36,431 nucleotides of DNA from Burkholderiales bacterium. GTDB lineage: Bacteria; Pseudomonadota; Gammaproteobacteria; Burkholderiales; Burkholderiaceae_C. The stretch lies in contig JACPYV010000098.1 in NCBI GenBank assembly GCA_016195825.1, positions 1 to 36,431 of the forward strand, written 5' to 3'. Of the stretch, positions 10,641 to 18,687 are shown piece after piece; the first letter of the stretch is position 1; each line of letters starts with the position of its first letter. Position numbers and translations under genes: made by a program. A model generated the notes under the pieces. That model saw nothing but the letters and a program-made list of their open reading frames with translations. It did no database searches and had not been told where the DNA came from.

Positions 10641-11588
10641 ATGAAGCTGCTCTTCGTTGCCGACCCGCTCTCCACTTTCAAGACCTACAAGGACTCCACC
10701 TTCGCGATGATGCGCGAGGCCGCGTTGCGCGGCCATAGCCTCATCGCCTGCGAGGCCCGCCAGCTCGTCTGGCACCGCGGCGGCCGCGTGACGGCGCGGG
10801 GGGCGCGCGAGATCGCGCTGACGGGTGACGCGCACGACTGGTTCACCGTCACGGCCACCGCCGACGTGGCGCTGGCCGACGTCGACGCCGTGCTGATGCG
10901 CAAGGACCCGCCCTTCGACAGCGAGTTCTTCTACGCCACCCACCTGCTCAGCCAGGCCGAGCGCGAGGGCGCCCGCGTCTTCAATAAGCCCTCCAGCCTG
11001 CGCGAGCATCCGGAGAAGCTGGCGATCATGGAGTTCCCGCAGTTCATCTCGCCCACGCTGGTCACGCGCGACCCGGCCGAGGTCCGCGCCTTCCATGGCG
11101 AGCACCGCGACATCATCCTCAAGCCGCTGGACGGCATGGGCGGCATGGGCATCTTCCGCGTCAAGGACGATGGCCTGAACCTGGGCGCCATCATCGAGAC
11201 GCTGAACAAGGACGGCGCGCAGACCCTTATGGTGCAGCGCTTCATCCCGGCCATCGCCGAGGGCGACAAGCGCATCCTCATCATCGGCGGCAAGCCGGTT
11301 CCCCACTGCCTGGCGCGCATCCCGCAGGGCGGCGAGGTGCGTGGCAACCTCGCGGCCGGCGGCAAGGGCGTGGCGCGCGAGCTGACCGCCCGCGACCGCG
11401 AGATCGCCGAGTACCTGGGGCCCATCCTGGCCGCGCGCGGCCTGCTGCTGGTGGGCCTGGACGTCATTGGCGAGAACGTCACCGAGATCAACGTGACCAG
11501 TCCGACCTGCTTCCAGGAGATCACGGACCAGACCGGCTTCGACGTGGCAGCGATGTTCGTTGACGCGCTCGAGGCGGCGCTGGCATGA
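10641..11588 (+). CDS. gshB: Glutathione synthetase
   Basis: Second enzyme of glutathione synthesis, adding glycine to gamma-glutamylcysteine with ATP in the cytoplasm. The 315-residue length is typical. It is an ATP-grasp enzyme: N-terminal FVADPLSTFKTYKDST, the RKDPPFDSEFFYATHLL substrate block, FNKPSSLREHPEKL, LKPLDGMGGMGIFRV (phosphate-binding loop), GDKRILIIGGKPV and the metal-binding ENVTEINVTSPTCFQEI motif. No clear Shine-Dalgarno sequence precedes ATG 10641. In many Burkholderiales gshB is followed by PTS genes (EIIA, HPr, EI); here a DUF885 gene follows and no PTS gene is present. Confidence 0.97.
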   Translation: MKLLFVADPLSTFKTYKDSTFAMMREAALRGHSLIACEARQLVWHRGGRVTARGAREIALTGDAHDWFTVTATADVALADVDAVLMRKDPPFDSEFFYATHLLSQAEREGARVFNKPSSLREHPEKLAIMEFPQFISPTLVTRDPAEVRAFHGEHRDIILKPLDGMGGMGIFRVKDDGLNLGAIIETLNKDGAQTLMVQRFIPAIAEGDKRILIIGGKPVPHCLARIPQGGEVRGNLAAGGKGVARELTARDREIAEYLGPILAARGLLLVGLDVIGENVTEINVTSPTCFQEITDQTGFDVAAMFVDALEAALA

Positions 11589-11589
11589 G

Positions 11590-11660
11590 CCGGCCCCCAC
11601 TCGCACTGCGTGCGCTGCCCCCCGAGGGGGCGTCTCACGCCTTCGGTCAGCCGGGCGGCG
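11590..11660. repeat. C/G-rich intergenic hairpin element of Burkholderiales type
   Basis: Just after the gshB stop is a stretch with a GCCCCC/GGGGGC stem (11617-11631, loop CGA), preceded by CACTCGCACTGCGTGCGCTG and followed by a second GC-rich part. Similar C-run/GAG/G-run elements are common between genes in this order, and a weaker relative lies at 7081-7120. It lies inside the upstream extension of the next gene's frame, one reason the later start was preferred. It may act as a 3' stabilising or terminator-like structure. Confidence 0.5.
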
Positions 11661-11662
11661 TG

Positions 11663-13357
11663 ATGAGGCGTCGCGACTTCGCCGCGCTGGGCCTGTCCGG
11701 CCTCGCGCTGCCCGCCCTGGCCCAGGACACCCCCTTCGACAAGCTCACCGAGGCCTTCCTCGAAGCCTTGTGGCTGCTCGACGCCGATGCCGCGGTGGCG
11801 GCCGGCCGTTTCGAGTTCGCGCCGAAGATCACGCTGCCGGACACCGGCCAGCGTGCCTTGATGAAGGCCTACCTCCAACGCTCGCTGGAGGACTTCGAGC
11901 GGGTGCCCGAGGCCAGCCTGACCGTCAGTCAGCGCATGGACCGCGCCCTGCTGATTGGCAAGATCCGCAGTGATCTGTGGCGCCTGTACACGTTGCGCGA
12001 ATGGGCCTGGAACCCGTCCGAGCACAACCCTGCGGGTCCGCTGGACCTGCTGCTCAACACCGACTACGCGCCGCTGCCCGAGCGGCTGACGGCGCTGAAG
12101 CCACGTGTCGCCGCGCTGCCGGCCTACTACCGTGCGGCCCAGGCCAGCCTGTCCGGGGTCACCCGCGAGCACACGGAGCTGGCCATCCAGCAGGCACCTG
12201 GCGTGATCAGCGTGCTGGACGACATCGCCAGGCGCGCCGCCGAGGCCGGTCAGGCGGCGGCCTGGCGGGTGCCGCTGGCACAGGCGCGCGCCGCGGTGCA
12301 AGGCTATGTGGCGCATCTGAAGCGCCTGTTGCCGACGGCCAAGCGCGCCTGGCGCCTGGGCGCCGAACTCTACGAGCCCAAGTTCGCCCACGACATCCAG
12401 TCCGCCCGCAGCGCGCGCGAGACCTACGAGCTGGCGCTGCAGCGCCGCGAGGAGGTGCTGGCCAGCATGCAGGTGCAGGCAGCGGCGCTGTGGCCCACGG
12501 TCATCGGCAGCGAGGCGGCGCCTGCCGACCGCTTCGCGCTGATCGGCCGCGTCATCTCTAAGCTCAGTGAGCGGCACGTCGCCCGGGAGCGCTTCGTTGA
12601 CGAGATCCGTGCGCAGATCCCGCAGCTGGAGGCCTGGGTGCGCGACCACGACCTGCTGACCCAGGATGCGAGCAAGCCGCTGTCGGTGCGCGAGACGCCG
12701 GTCTACCAGCGCGGCGTGGCCGGCGCCAGCATCGAGGCCCCCGGCGCTTACCGGCCGCAGGACCGCACCTACTACAACGTCACCCCGCTGGACGAGCTGT
12801 CGCCCGCCGAGGCCGAGAGCTCGCTGCGCGAGTACAACCACTGGATCCTGCAGATCCTCAACATCCACGAGGCCATCCCCGGGCACTACACCCAGCTGGT
12901 CTACGCCAACCGCGTGCCCAGCAAGGTGAAGGCTTTGTTCGGCAACGGCGCGATGGTGGAGGGCTGGGCCGTCTACGGCGAGCGCATGATGATCGAGAGC
13001 GGCTACGGCGCGTCGCCCGAGATGACGCTGATGTGGGGCAAGTGGCACCTGCGTTCGGTCACCAACACCATCCTGGACTACAGCGTCCATGTGCTGGGCA
13101 TGGCCAGGAAAGACGCGCTGGACCTGCTGGTGCGCCAGGCCTTCCAGACCGAGCGCGAGGCCGCCGAGAAATGGCGTCGTGTGCAGCTGACCTCGGTGCA
13201 ATTGACCAGCTATTTCAGCGGCTACAGCGAGATTTTTGCGCTGCGCGAGCAGCTGAAGGCGCGGCCCGGTTACAGCCTCAAGGCCTTCCACGAGGCCTTC
13301 CTGAGCTATGGCAATGCGCCGGTGCGGCTGATTGCTGCGGAGATGCTCAAGGCCTGA
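11663..13357 (+). CDS. Exported DUF885-family predicted metallopeptidase
   Basis: Protein of 564 residues. ATG 11663 gives a twin-arginine-type N-terminus (MRRRDFAALGLSGLALPALA) with cleavage expected after Ala-Leu-Ala, so export by Tat or Sec is likely. An ATG at 11585 overlaps the gshB stop, but its extra 26 residues are encoded by a GC-rich hairpin element and precede the signal, so it was rejected. The DUF885 core is recognised by PAYYRAAQASL, TYYNVTPLDELSP and the zinc-site motif HEAIPGH (residues 402-408), then GNGAMVEGWAVYGERMM, which supplies a further acidic ligand. Members are predicted peptidases, mostly uncharacterised. Position after gshB might point to peptide turnover, but the protein appears exported. 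Its end overlaps the convergent small gene by 11 bp. Confidence 0.87.
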   Translation: MRRRDFAALGLSGLALPALAQDTPFDKLTEAFLEALWLLDADAAVAAGRFEFAPKITLPDTGQRALMKAYLQRSLEDFERVPEASLTVSQRMDRALLIGKIRSDLWRLYTLREWAWNPSEHNPAGPLDLLLNTDYAPLPERLTALKPRVAALPAYYRAAQASLSGVTREHTELAIQQAPGVISVLDDIARRAAEAGQAAAWRVPLAQARAAVQGYVAHLKRLLPTAKRAWRLGAELYEPKFAHDIQSARSARETYELALQRREEVLASMQVQAAALWPTVIGSEAAPADRFALIGRVISKLSERHVARERFVDEIRAQIPQLEAWVRDHDLLTQDASKPLSVRETPVYQRGVAGASIEAPGAYRPQDRTYYNVTPLDELSPAEAESSLREYNHWILQILNIHEAIPGHYTQLVYANRVPSKVKALFGNGAMVEGWAVYGERMMIESGYGASPEMTLMWGKWHLRSVTNTILDYSVHVLGMARKDALDLLVRQAFQTEREAAEKWRRVQLTSVQLTSYFSGYSEIFALREQLKARPGYSLKAFHEAFLSYGNAPVRLIAAEMLKA

Positions 13358-13904
13358 GGCCGTTCGCTCCGCTGGTTCTGCGCACGATGGCCATGCTGAC
13401 GATATCGCTGGCCGTTTCCAGCATGCGCGTACTCATGCTGACGCTCATGGACACATCCACCTTGTCGGCACGACGGTAGATCTCGTTCGTGATGGGCCCA
13501 TGTTCCGGCAGCGCCAAGCTGCCGAGATGCCAGAGCGGGAAATAGGCGACTCTCAACGCCTCCATGGACCGGGGCTCAGGGTTGGCGAGCGTCAGCTCCA
13601 CGTGCAGCAGCATGTCCTCGTCCATCCCATTCTTGAGGATCTTCTTGTCGATCGACGCCTGCCATCGGCGCTGCGGCTCCATGCAGACGATGTGCGGGTC
13701 GGCGGTGGCGCTGGCGCATTGATATCGGCGTGATTTCAGCAGCGCCACTGCGGTTCGTGCGCAATGCGAGGCACAGCCGCGGAGATTCGACAGGTCGCGC
13801 AGCGTCAGGAAGGCCTCGTCATTCAGCGCGCCCGGCTCGTCGGCGGCGATCGCCGTCGATACCGACGCGATGACGAGTGCGACCGTCATGAAAAATCGAG
13901 GCAT
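13347..13904 (-). CDS. Small secreted protein of unknown function
   Basis: 185 residues with a convincing signal peptide (MPRFFMTVALVIASVSTAIAA). The mature part has four cysteines (residues 44, 48, 63, 74) in a C-x3-C-x14-C-x10-C pattern, suggesting two periplasmic disulfides. No family was recognised. Base composition is visibly less G+C-rich than in neighbouring genes, which may indicate separate acquisition. It lies 37 bp downstream of the metallophosphoesterase gene on the same strand and may be co-transcribed. No clear ribosome-binding site precedes the chosen start; ATG 13889 is an alternative but shortens the signal peptide. It overlaps the DUF885 gene tail to tail by 11 bp. Confidence 0.65.
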   Translation of the reverse strand: MPRFFMTVALVIASVSTAIAADEPGALNDEAFLTLRDLSNLRGCASHCARTAVALLKSRRYQCASATADPHIVCMEPQRRWQASIDKKILKNGMDEDMLLHVELTLANPEPRSMEALRVAYFPLWHLGSLALPEHGPITNEIYRRADKVDVSMSVSMSTRMLETASDIVSMAIVRRTSGANGLRP

Positions 13905-13941
13905 GACTACTGGCGGCTAGGCGGGACGCCTCGGAAGGATT

Positions 13942-15888
13942 TCAAAGTTGGAAGTGGTCACGGATTCGAGGACGCGTTGCTTCGTCATCATCCACCACCC
14001 ACACAGGCCCCGTCGCCGCAGCATTGCGCTTCCACTTCCGCGGTACCCGGTCCAGCGCGACGAACCAGGCCGTCAGCTCGCCGCTCGCGTCGACGCGAAA
14101 GCGCATGAAGCCCTTGTGGTCCTGTCCGCCCAGCGCCGCGTAACCGTTGTTGGTCAGGTAGCCCAGCCAGCACATCAGCGCCAGGTAGGTGCCGAAGATG
14201 AAGGCGCCCACCAATGCGCCGGCCGCGAACACGCCCAGGCCCACCAGGCAGGAGTGCAGGATCAGGCCCGTGGGCTGGGTGCGGTTGCCTATCCAGCCCA
14301 GCTCGCCCACCGCCAGGTGCAGCAGGAACTCCAGGCTGAACACCGCCACCACGTGCACCAGCGCGTGCAAGGCGCCGATGCCCCAGGTCACCGTCCAGCG
14401 CCACAGGCGCCCGTCCGCCGGCGACAGCTCGTCCACCGCCTCGCGCCCCATGACCATGCAGCCGAAGGCCATCAGCAGGTTGATCAGGAAGCCCAGCGGG
14501 CTGAACACCATGGCCTTGAGCCACAGCAGGAACACCGGCCCGAAGTCGCCCAATCCGAAGCGCCACATGGCCTGGAAGCCGTCGGCCTTGAACGAGTCCA
14601 CGAAGGGCATGGAGTTCAGGTAGGCGTTGAACCAGTAGAGAAGGCCCACCAGCAGCGCGAAGCTGTAGTTGCCGCTCCAGCGGCCGGCGTCGCGGCGGAA
14701 CAGCGCCCAGGGGTTGTCCAGGCAGGCGTCGCGCGACGCGGCGGCGGCGGGGTAGGCCGTGGCCTCGACGCGCTCGAACTCGCAGCCCGGGTGGTCGTCC
14801 TCGGTCAGCCCGACGGCCAGGGCCGGGCGGCCCAGCGGCGGCTCCATGGGCTCTGGCGGGATGCAGTCGCGGGTGTCGAACTCGTCCAGTCGCACCGGCC
14901 GCGTTGTCGTCTTGGTGTGCGTTGGGTGCGTGAAGGCGCCGCCGCAGCCGCAGGTCACGATGCGCCCCCAGGACACCGAGTCCCAGCGCATGTAGTGGTG
15001 CAGGTCGCCCGCCAGGCGCAGCTTGACGCGGGCGCGCAGCAGGCCTTCCAGCCGCTGGTAGCGCTTGGGGTGGCTCGGGTCGGCGCCGTCGCCAATGGGC
15101 CGGGTCCAGTAGGGCTCGGGGTAGACGAGGATGACCTTGTCGGTGTCGGCGATGCGGTGGGTGCGGCCGTCAGTCGTCAGGCCCCGCTCGCCCAGCATGG
15201 CCTCGAACTGCTCGTACTGGTCACGGTCGATGTCGTGGTCCAGCGCGAAGTCCAGTCCCAGCACCCACCAGCCCTGCGGCAGCTTCACGCAGAAGTAGGA
15301 CTGGCGCTGCGGGATCTTGGCGCCTAGCAGCGGCGCCGAGTCCTTGCCGCGCGTGAAGTAGCGGCCGAAGGTGGAGATGGAGTCCATCCAGTCATGGTTC
15401 TGCGGGATGGCAGCCAGCGTGAGCGCCCGGCCGCGCACGCGGGTCGGCCGGTGGTCGTTACGCACGGCCTCGAACATCTCGACGAAGCGGAAGCGGTAGT
15501 CGTCTGTGCTGGCAGCCGGGTAGGCGAGGTCACCGCCGAACAGCAGCAACTGGCCCCGGGGCAGCGTCGCCACGCGCTGGCCGTCGTCCAGGCTCAGCTG
15601 GTCGGCCAGCGCGGCGCTCGCCACCGCGTAGACCGCGTTGCCGCCGTCGCCGGTGTCGGCAATGAAGTCGAACCAGAACTCGCCCGCGAAGTCGCCGTCG
15701 CTCTCGGGCTCGCTGCGGTCGATGATGAACAGCGGCAGCGGCTGGCTCTCGCGGCCGTCGCGGTTGCGCAGCTGGTCCAGCGAGGACAGCACCTGGCGGG
15801 CGGCCGTCCACAACACGTCAGGCTGGTACCAGGCGACGGGAAAGCGTTCATGCGGCGGGACCGAACGTCCCAGCTTGGGTGAGGGCAT
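13942..15888 (-). CDS. Metallophosphoesterase with polytopic membrane C-terminus
   Basis: 648 residues. The N-terminal ~390 residues resemble calcineurin-like phosphoesterases: FIADTGDGG, FGGDLAYP (metal-binding Asp), IPQNHDWMDS (variant of the usual GNHD) and RLAGDLHHYMRW (variant of GHxH). The C-terminal ~250 residues contain about six hydrophobic segments (for example YSFALLVGLLYWFNAYL and LHALVHVVAVFSLEFLLHLAV), followed by a short soluble tail. There is no signal peptide, so the catalytic domain is probably cytoplasmic and membrane-tethered. Large proteins of this architecture exist in proteobacteria, but I know of no assigned substrate. It follows the FAD monooxygenase by 33 bp and precedes the small secreted protein by 37 bp, consistent with one transcript. 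Phosphodiesterase chemistry is inferred from motifs only. Confidence 0.8.
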   Translation of the reverse strand: MPSPKLGRSVPPHERFPVAWYQPDVLWTAARQVLSSLDQLRNRDGRESQPLPLFIIDRSEPESDGDFAGEFWFDFIADTGDGGNAVYAVASAALADQLSLDDGQRVATLPRGQLLLFGGDLAYPAASTDDYRFRFVEMFEAVRNDHRPTRVRGRALTLAAIPQNHDWMDSISTFGRYFTRGKDSAPLLGAKIPQRQSYFCVKLPQGWWVLGLDFALDHDIDRDQYEQFEAMLGERGLTTDGRTHRIADTDKVILVYPEPYWTRPIGDGADPSHPKRYQRLEGLLRARVKLRLAGDLHHYMRWDSVSWGRIVTCGCGGAFTHPTHTKTTTRPVRLDEFDTRDCIPPEPMEPPLGRPALAVGLTEDDHPGCEFERVEATAYPAAAASRDACLDNPWALFRRDAGRWSGNYSFALLVGLLYWFNAYLNSMPFVDSFKADGFQAMWRFGLGDFGPVFLLWLKAMVFSPLGFLINLLMAFGCMVMGREAVDELSPADGRLWRWTVTWGIGALHALVHVVAVFSLEFLLHLAVGELGWIGNRTQPTGLILHSCLVGLGVFAAGALVGAFIFGTYLALMCWLGYLTNNGYAALGGQDHKGFMRFRVDASGELTAWFVALDRVPRKWKRNAAATGPVWVVDDDEATRPRIRDHFQL

Positions 15889-15921
15889 GGGCGGCGATGA
15901 TCCTCGCCGCTGCCGCGCCGA

Positions 15922-17148
15922 TCAAGCGGTATCGCGTGTGCGGTGGCCGGCGGCAGCCTTATAGGCGTTGATCTCAGCGGCCACCTCGGCTGGGTCGATA
16001 ACGTCGGCCAGCCGCGCGAAGCCGTCCGGCGCCAGCGCCTCCACGCGGTCGAGGATGGCGTCCAGCCCTTCCCGGCGGTTCATCGCGACGATGCGCGCGC
16101 ACAGTGGTCGGCGCTCGTCCTCGTAGGCGGCCAGCGCGGTGTCGAGGTCAGCGTGGGCCGACAGTGCCGCGGCCAGCGACTGCGCGTCCATGATGGCCTG
16201 CGTTGCACCGTTGGAGCCGATGGGCACCATGGGGTGGGCGGCGTCGCCCAGCAGCGTCGAGAGCCCCAGCCGCCAGTGCGGCAGCGGGTCGCGGTCCACC
16301 ATGGGCCACTCCAGCATCTGCTCGGCGCGCGTGATGAGGCCCGGCACGTCCAGCCAGTCGAAATGCCAGCTACCGAAGGTGGGCATCAGGTCGTCGAGCC
16401 GGCCCGCGCGGCTCCAGTCGGCTCGGTCCGGGGCTGTCAGGCCGGACGCGGGTTCTCGCACGCGGCGGTCAGCGATCCAGTTGATGAGCTGCAGCCCATC
16501 GGCCCGCGGCGCACCAATCGGGTAGACGACGAACTTGGCCCGGCTGTGGCCGGCCTGCACCATGGTGCGGCCGTCCAGGAACGGTGGCGCCCAGGACGTG
16601 CCGCGCCACATCATGACGCCGCGCCAGCAGGGCGCGCCTTCATCCGGCGCCAGCCGGCGGCGCAGCGCAGAGTGAATGCCATCGGCGCCGACGACGAGAT
16701 CGGCCACCAGCTCGCGCGGGCCGTCCGCCGTCTCGACCAGTGCGATGGCCTTCCCGCCTTCATCGCGCACGCCGACGACGCGCTGGCCGCCCCGCACCGT
16801 GACACGGGCGCCGGCCTCGGCCCACAGCCGCATCTGCAGCTGCCCGCGGTGGATGCTGAACTGCGGGTGGCTGTAGCCGCCCTCCAGGCCGCGCGCATCG
16901 CGGTAGATGGCTTGGCCGTGACGGTTGGCGAAGACCAGCGCCGACGTCTCCACGGCCATCCCACGCAGCGCCGGCAGCAGGCCCAGTTCGTCCAGCACGG
17001 CCACGGCGTGCGGTAGCAGGTTGATGCCCACGCCCAGGGCTTTCAGCTCCCGCACGGCCTCCAGCACGGTCACGCGGTGACCGCGCGCGTGCAGCGCCAG
17101 CGCGGCCGTGAGCCCGCCGATGCCGCCGCCTGCGATGACGATGTCCAT
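15922..17148 (-). CDS. FAD-dependent monooxygenase (PhzS/salicylate hydroxylase type)
   Basis: Group A flavoprotein monooxygenase of 408 residues, predicted to hydroxylate an aromatic substrate with NAD(P)H and O2. The N-terminal Rossmann motif (MDIVIAGGGIGGLTAALAL), the DG motif (LVVGADGIHSALRRRL) and the FAD ribityl motif (LLGDAAHPMVPIGSNGATQAI) are complete. ELKALGVGINLLPHAV is typical of flavin-dependent oxidoreductases near PhzS and 3-hydroxybenzoate 6-hydroxylase. ATG 17148 is preferred to ATG 17184 because the latter lies inside a perfect operator-like palindrome and the Rossmann motif starts at 17148. No Shine-Dalgarno is present; a -10-like TACCCT seven bases upstream suggests a leaderless transcript. 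The gene diverges from marR and is probably its target. The substrate is unknown. Confidence 0.88.
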   Translation of the reverse strand: MDIVIAGGGIGGLTAALALHARGHRVTVLEAVRELKALGVGINLLPHAVAVLDELGLLPALRGMAVETSALVFANRHGQAIYRDARGLEGGYSHPQFSIHRGQLQMRLWAEAGARVTVRGGQRVVGVRDEGGKAIALVETADGPRELVADLVVGADGIHSALRRRLAPDEGAPCWRGVMMWRGTSWAPPFLDGRTMVQAGHSRAKFVVYPIGAPRADGLQLINWIADRRVREPASGLTAPDRADWSRAGRLDDLMPTFGSWHFDWLDVPGLITRAEQMLEWPMVDRDPLPHWRLGLSTLLGDAAHPMVPIGSNGATQAIMDAQSLAAALSAHADLDTALAAYEDERRPLCARIVAMNRREGLDAILDRVEALAPDGFARLADVIDPAEVAAEINAYKAAAGHRTRDTA

Positions 17149-17155
17149 GCCGTTC

Positions 17156-17184
17156 AGGGTAAGCGAGATGGTTGCACAGTGCAA
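17156..17184 (-). promoter_or_regulatory. Predicted promoter of the FAD monooxygenase gene
   Basis: Read on the minus strand, TTGCAC (17179-17184) and TACCCT (17156-17161) form -35 and -10 elements separated by exactly 17 bp. The -10 ends seven bases before ATG 17148, so transcription should start at or next to the start codon. The -35 lies within the palindrome at 17169-17187, so a bound regulator would block this promoter. Confidence 0.55.
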
Positions 17185-17187
17185 CCA
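17169..17187. promoter_or_regulatory. Perfect 19-bp palindrome, probable MarR operator
   Basis: TGGTTGCACAGTGCAACCA is a perfect inverted repeat with a single central base, located between the divergent monooxygenase and marR genes. MarR dimers typically bind palindromes of this size in the shared promoter of the regulator and its target. It contains the -35 element of the minus-strand promoter and overlaps TTGCAC, the likely -35 region for marR. Strong by sequence; binding is inferred. Confidence 0.75.
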
Positions 17188-17203
17188 AACCTAATCTGGG
17201 CGG

Positions 17204-17728
17204 GTGAACAAGACCGACAGCCCCGAACCGGAAGGCCTGATGCTGCCCGTGCCCGGCGTGGACTACGGCCCGCTGGACGGCCTGCTGGGCTACGCGCTGC
17301 GCCGCGCGCAGAACGCGCTGTACCTGGACTTCTACCGCGCCACCGCTGCGTGGGACGTCAGCCCGCAGCGCTTTGCAGCGCTGGTGCTGATCGCCCGCAA
17401 CCCCGGCCTGCGCCAGGGCCTGCTGGGCCAGGCGATGGGCTTGCACCGCAGCGGCGCGCTGCGCCTGACCGACTGGCTCACCGCCCAGGGCTGGGCAGAG
17501 CGCCGCGACAGGCCCGGCGACGCCCGGGCCTGGGGCCTGCACCTGACGCCGGCCGGCAAACGCCGGCTCACCCCGCTCGAAGCGGCCGTGGCCGCCCATG
17601 ACGCTGCCCTGGTCACCGCCCTCGGCGAGCAAGGCCTCACACTCAAGGCCGGCCTGGAGCGCCTGGCTTGGGTGGCGACCGCACAGTCCACTGCCCCCGA
17701 CAACGAGCCCAGGAGACAAAAGACATGA
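17204..17728 (+). CDS. MarR-family transcriptional regulator
   Basis: 174 residues with a central winged-helix domain (about residues 28-130): LLGYALRRAQNALYLDFYRAT is the dimerisation helix, LRQGLLGQAMGLHRSGALRLTDWLTAQGWAERRD the recognition helix and wing start, and LTPAGKRRL the conserved end of the wing. It probably senses a small aromatic ligand. The start is GTG 17204 with no Shine-Dalgarno; a TAATCT hexamer (17192-17197) six bases upstream suggests a leaderless mRNA. The perfect palindrome 17 bp upstream indicates autoregulation and control of the divergent FAD monooxygenase. The stop overlaps the start of the Bug gene (ATGA), so the two are probably translationally coupled. Confidence 0.88.
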   Translation: MNKTDSPEPEGLMLPVPGVDYGPLDGLLGYALRRAQNALYLDFYRATAAWDVSPQRFAALVLIARNPGLRQGLLGQAMGLHRSGALRLTDWLTAQGWAERRDRPGDARAWGLHLTPAGKRRLTPLEAAVAAHDAALVTALGEQGLTLKAGLERLAWVATAQSTAPDNEPRRQKT

Positions 17729-18687
17729 TCCCTCGTCGACACGCCTTGCTATCCCTCGCAGCCCTGCCGCTCGCCACCCGCGCGCAAGGCCAGCCGCCGC
17801 GCATCCTCGTCGGCTTCCCGGCCGGCGGTTCGGTGGACACCACGGCGCGCCGTGTCGCTGAGTCCTGGCGCGGCAAGCTGGCAGAGACCGTGCTCGTTGA
17901 GCAGAAGGTGGGCGCCGGTGGCCGCATCGCCATCGCCGGGCTGAATGACGCCGCGCCGGACGGGCAGACGCTGCTGCTCAGCCCATCGTCCATGTTCACC
18001 ATCTACCCGCATGCCTACCGCAAGCTGGCCTACAACCCGGCGACCGATGTGATCCCGGTCGCACCGCTGGCCTTGTCCACCTGCGGCTTCGGCGTGGGCC
18101 CCATGGTGCCGGCCGCGGTGAAGACGCTGGCCCAGCTGGCCGACTGGCTGAAGTCCAACCCCGACAAGGCCGCTTACGCCTCGCCGGCCGCCGGTGCGAT
18201 GCCGCATTTCCTGGGCAACCAGTTCGAGCATGCCGCGGGCCTGAAGCTCACGCACGCACCCTACCGCGGCGCCGCGCCAGGCATGCAGGACCTGATGGGT
18301 GGCCAGATCGCCGCCGGCTGCTTCTCCATCGGCGACTTCCTGCCCCACCTGCCTTCGGGCCGGGTGCGGCTGCTGGGCGTGACGGACAAGGCCCGCTCTC
18401 GCTTCGTGCCAGACGTGCCCACCTTCGAGGAGCAGGGCTTCAAGGGCATCGTGGGTGTGGAGAGCTACGGCCTGTTCGTGCCGGCCCGAACACCGCAGGC
18501 CGTGGTCGACAAGCTGGCTGACCTGGCCCGCGCCACCGTGCGCGAGCCGGCCGTCATCGAGGCGCTGGCCAAGCTGGGCTTCGAGCCGTTGAGCCTGCCC
18601 CCGGCCGACTACGCCAGGCGCCTGGCGGCTGAGCGCGAGTACTGGGGGCCGGTCGTCAAGGCGTCGGGTTTCAGCTCCGACGATTGA
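17725..18687 (+). CDS. Bug-family (TctC-like) periplasmic solute-binding protein
   Basis: Tripartite-tricarboxylate-type extracytoplasmic binding protein of 320 residues with an N-terminal export signal (MIPRRHALLSLAALPLATRAQ; the Arg-Arg pair may indicate Tat use). Family features: RILVGFPAGGSVDTTAR at the start of the mature protein, VEQKVGAGGRIA, the ligand-binding AYASPAAGAMPHFLG loop, APYRGAAPGMQDLMGGQI and VPTFEEQGF. No tctA or tctB permease gene is nearby, as is common for the many orphan Bug proteins of Burkholderiales. AGGAG at 17711-17715 and the overlap with marR set the start. Co-transcription with a MarR regulator that faces a monooxygenase suggests an organic-acid or aromatic ligand; this is inference. 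Confidence 0.92.
   Translation: MIPRRHALLSLAALPLATRAQGQPPRILVGFPAGGSVDTTARRVAESWRGKLAETVLVEQKVGAGGRIAIAGLNDAAPDGQTLLLSPSSMFTIYPHAYRKLAYNPATDVIPVAPLALSTCGFGVGPMVPAAVKTLAQLADWLKSNPDKAAYASPAAGAMPHFLGNQFEHAAGLKLTHAPYRGAAPGMQDLMGGQIAAGCFSIGDFLPHLPSGRVRLLGVTDKARSRFVPDVPTFEEQGFKGIVGVESYGLFVPARTPQAVVDKLADLARATVREPAVIEALAKLGFEPLSLPPADYARRLAAEREYWGPVVKASGFSSDD

Noticed and set aside
11585..11662. Upstream start for the DUF885 gene coupled to the gshB stop
   Set aside because: The extra 26 residues come from a GC-rich hairpin element and place the export signal internally; ATG 11663 starts directly at the signal peptide.
17149..17184. Upstream ATG for the FAD monooxygenase
   Set aside because: It lies within the perfect palindrome and adds residues before the Rossmann motif; ATG 17148 fits the family and the promoter spacing.
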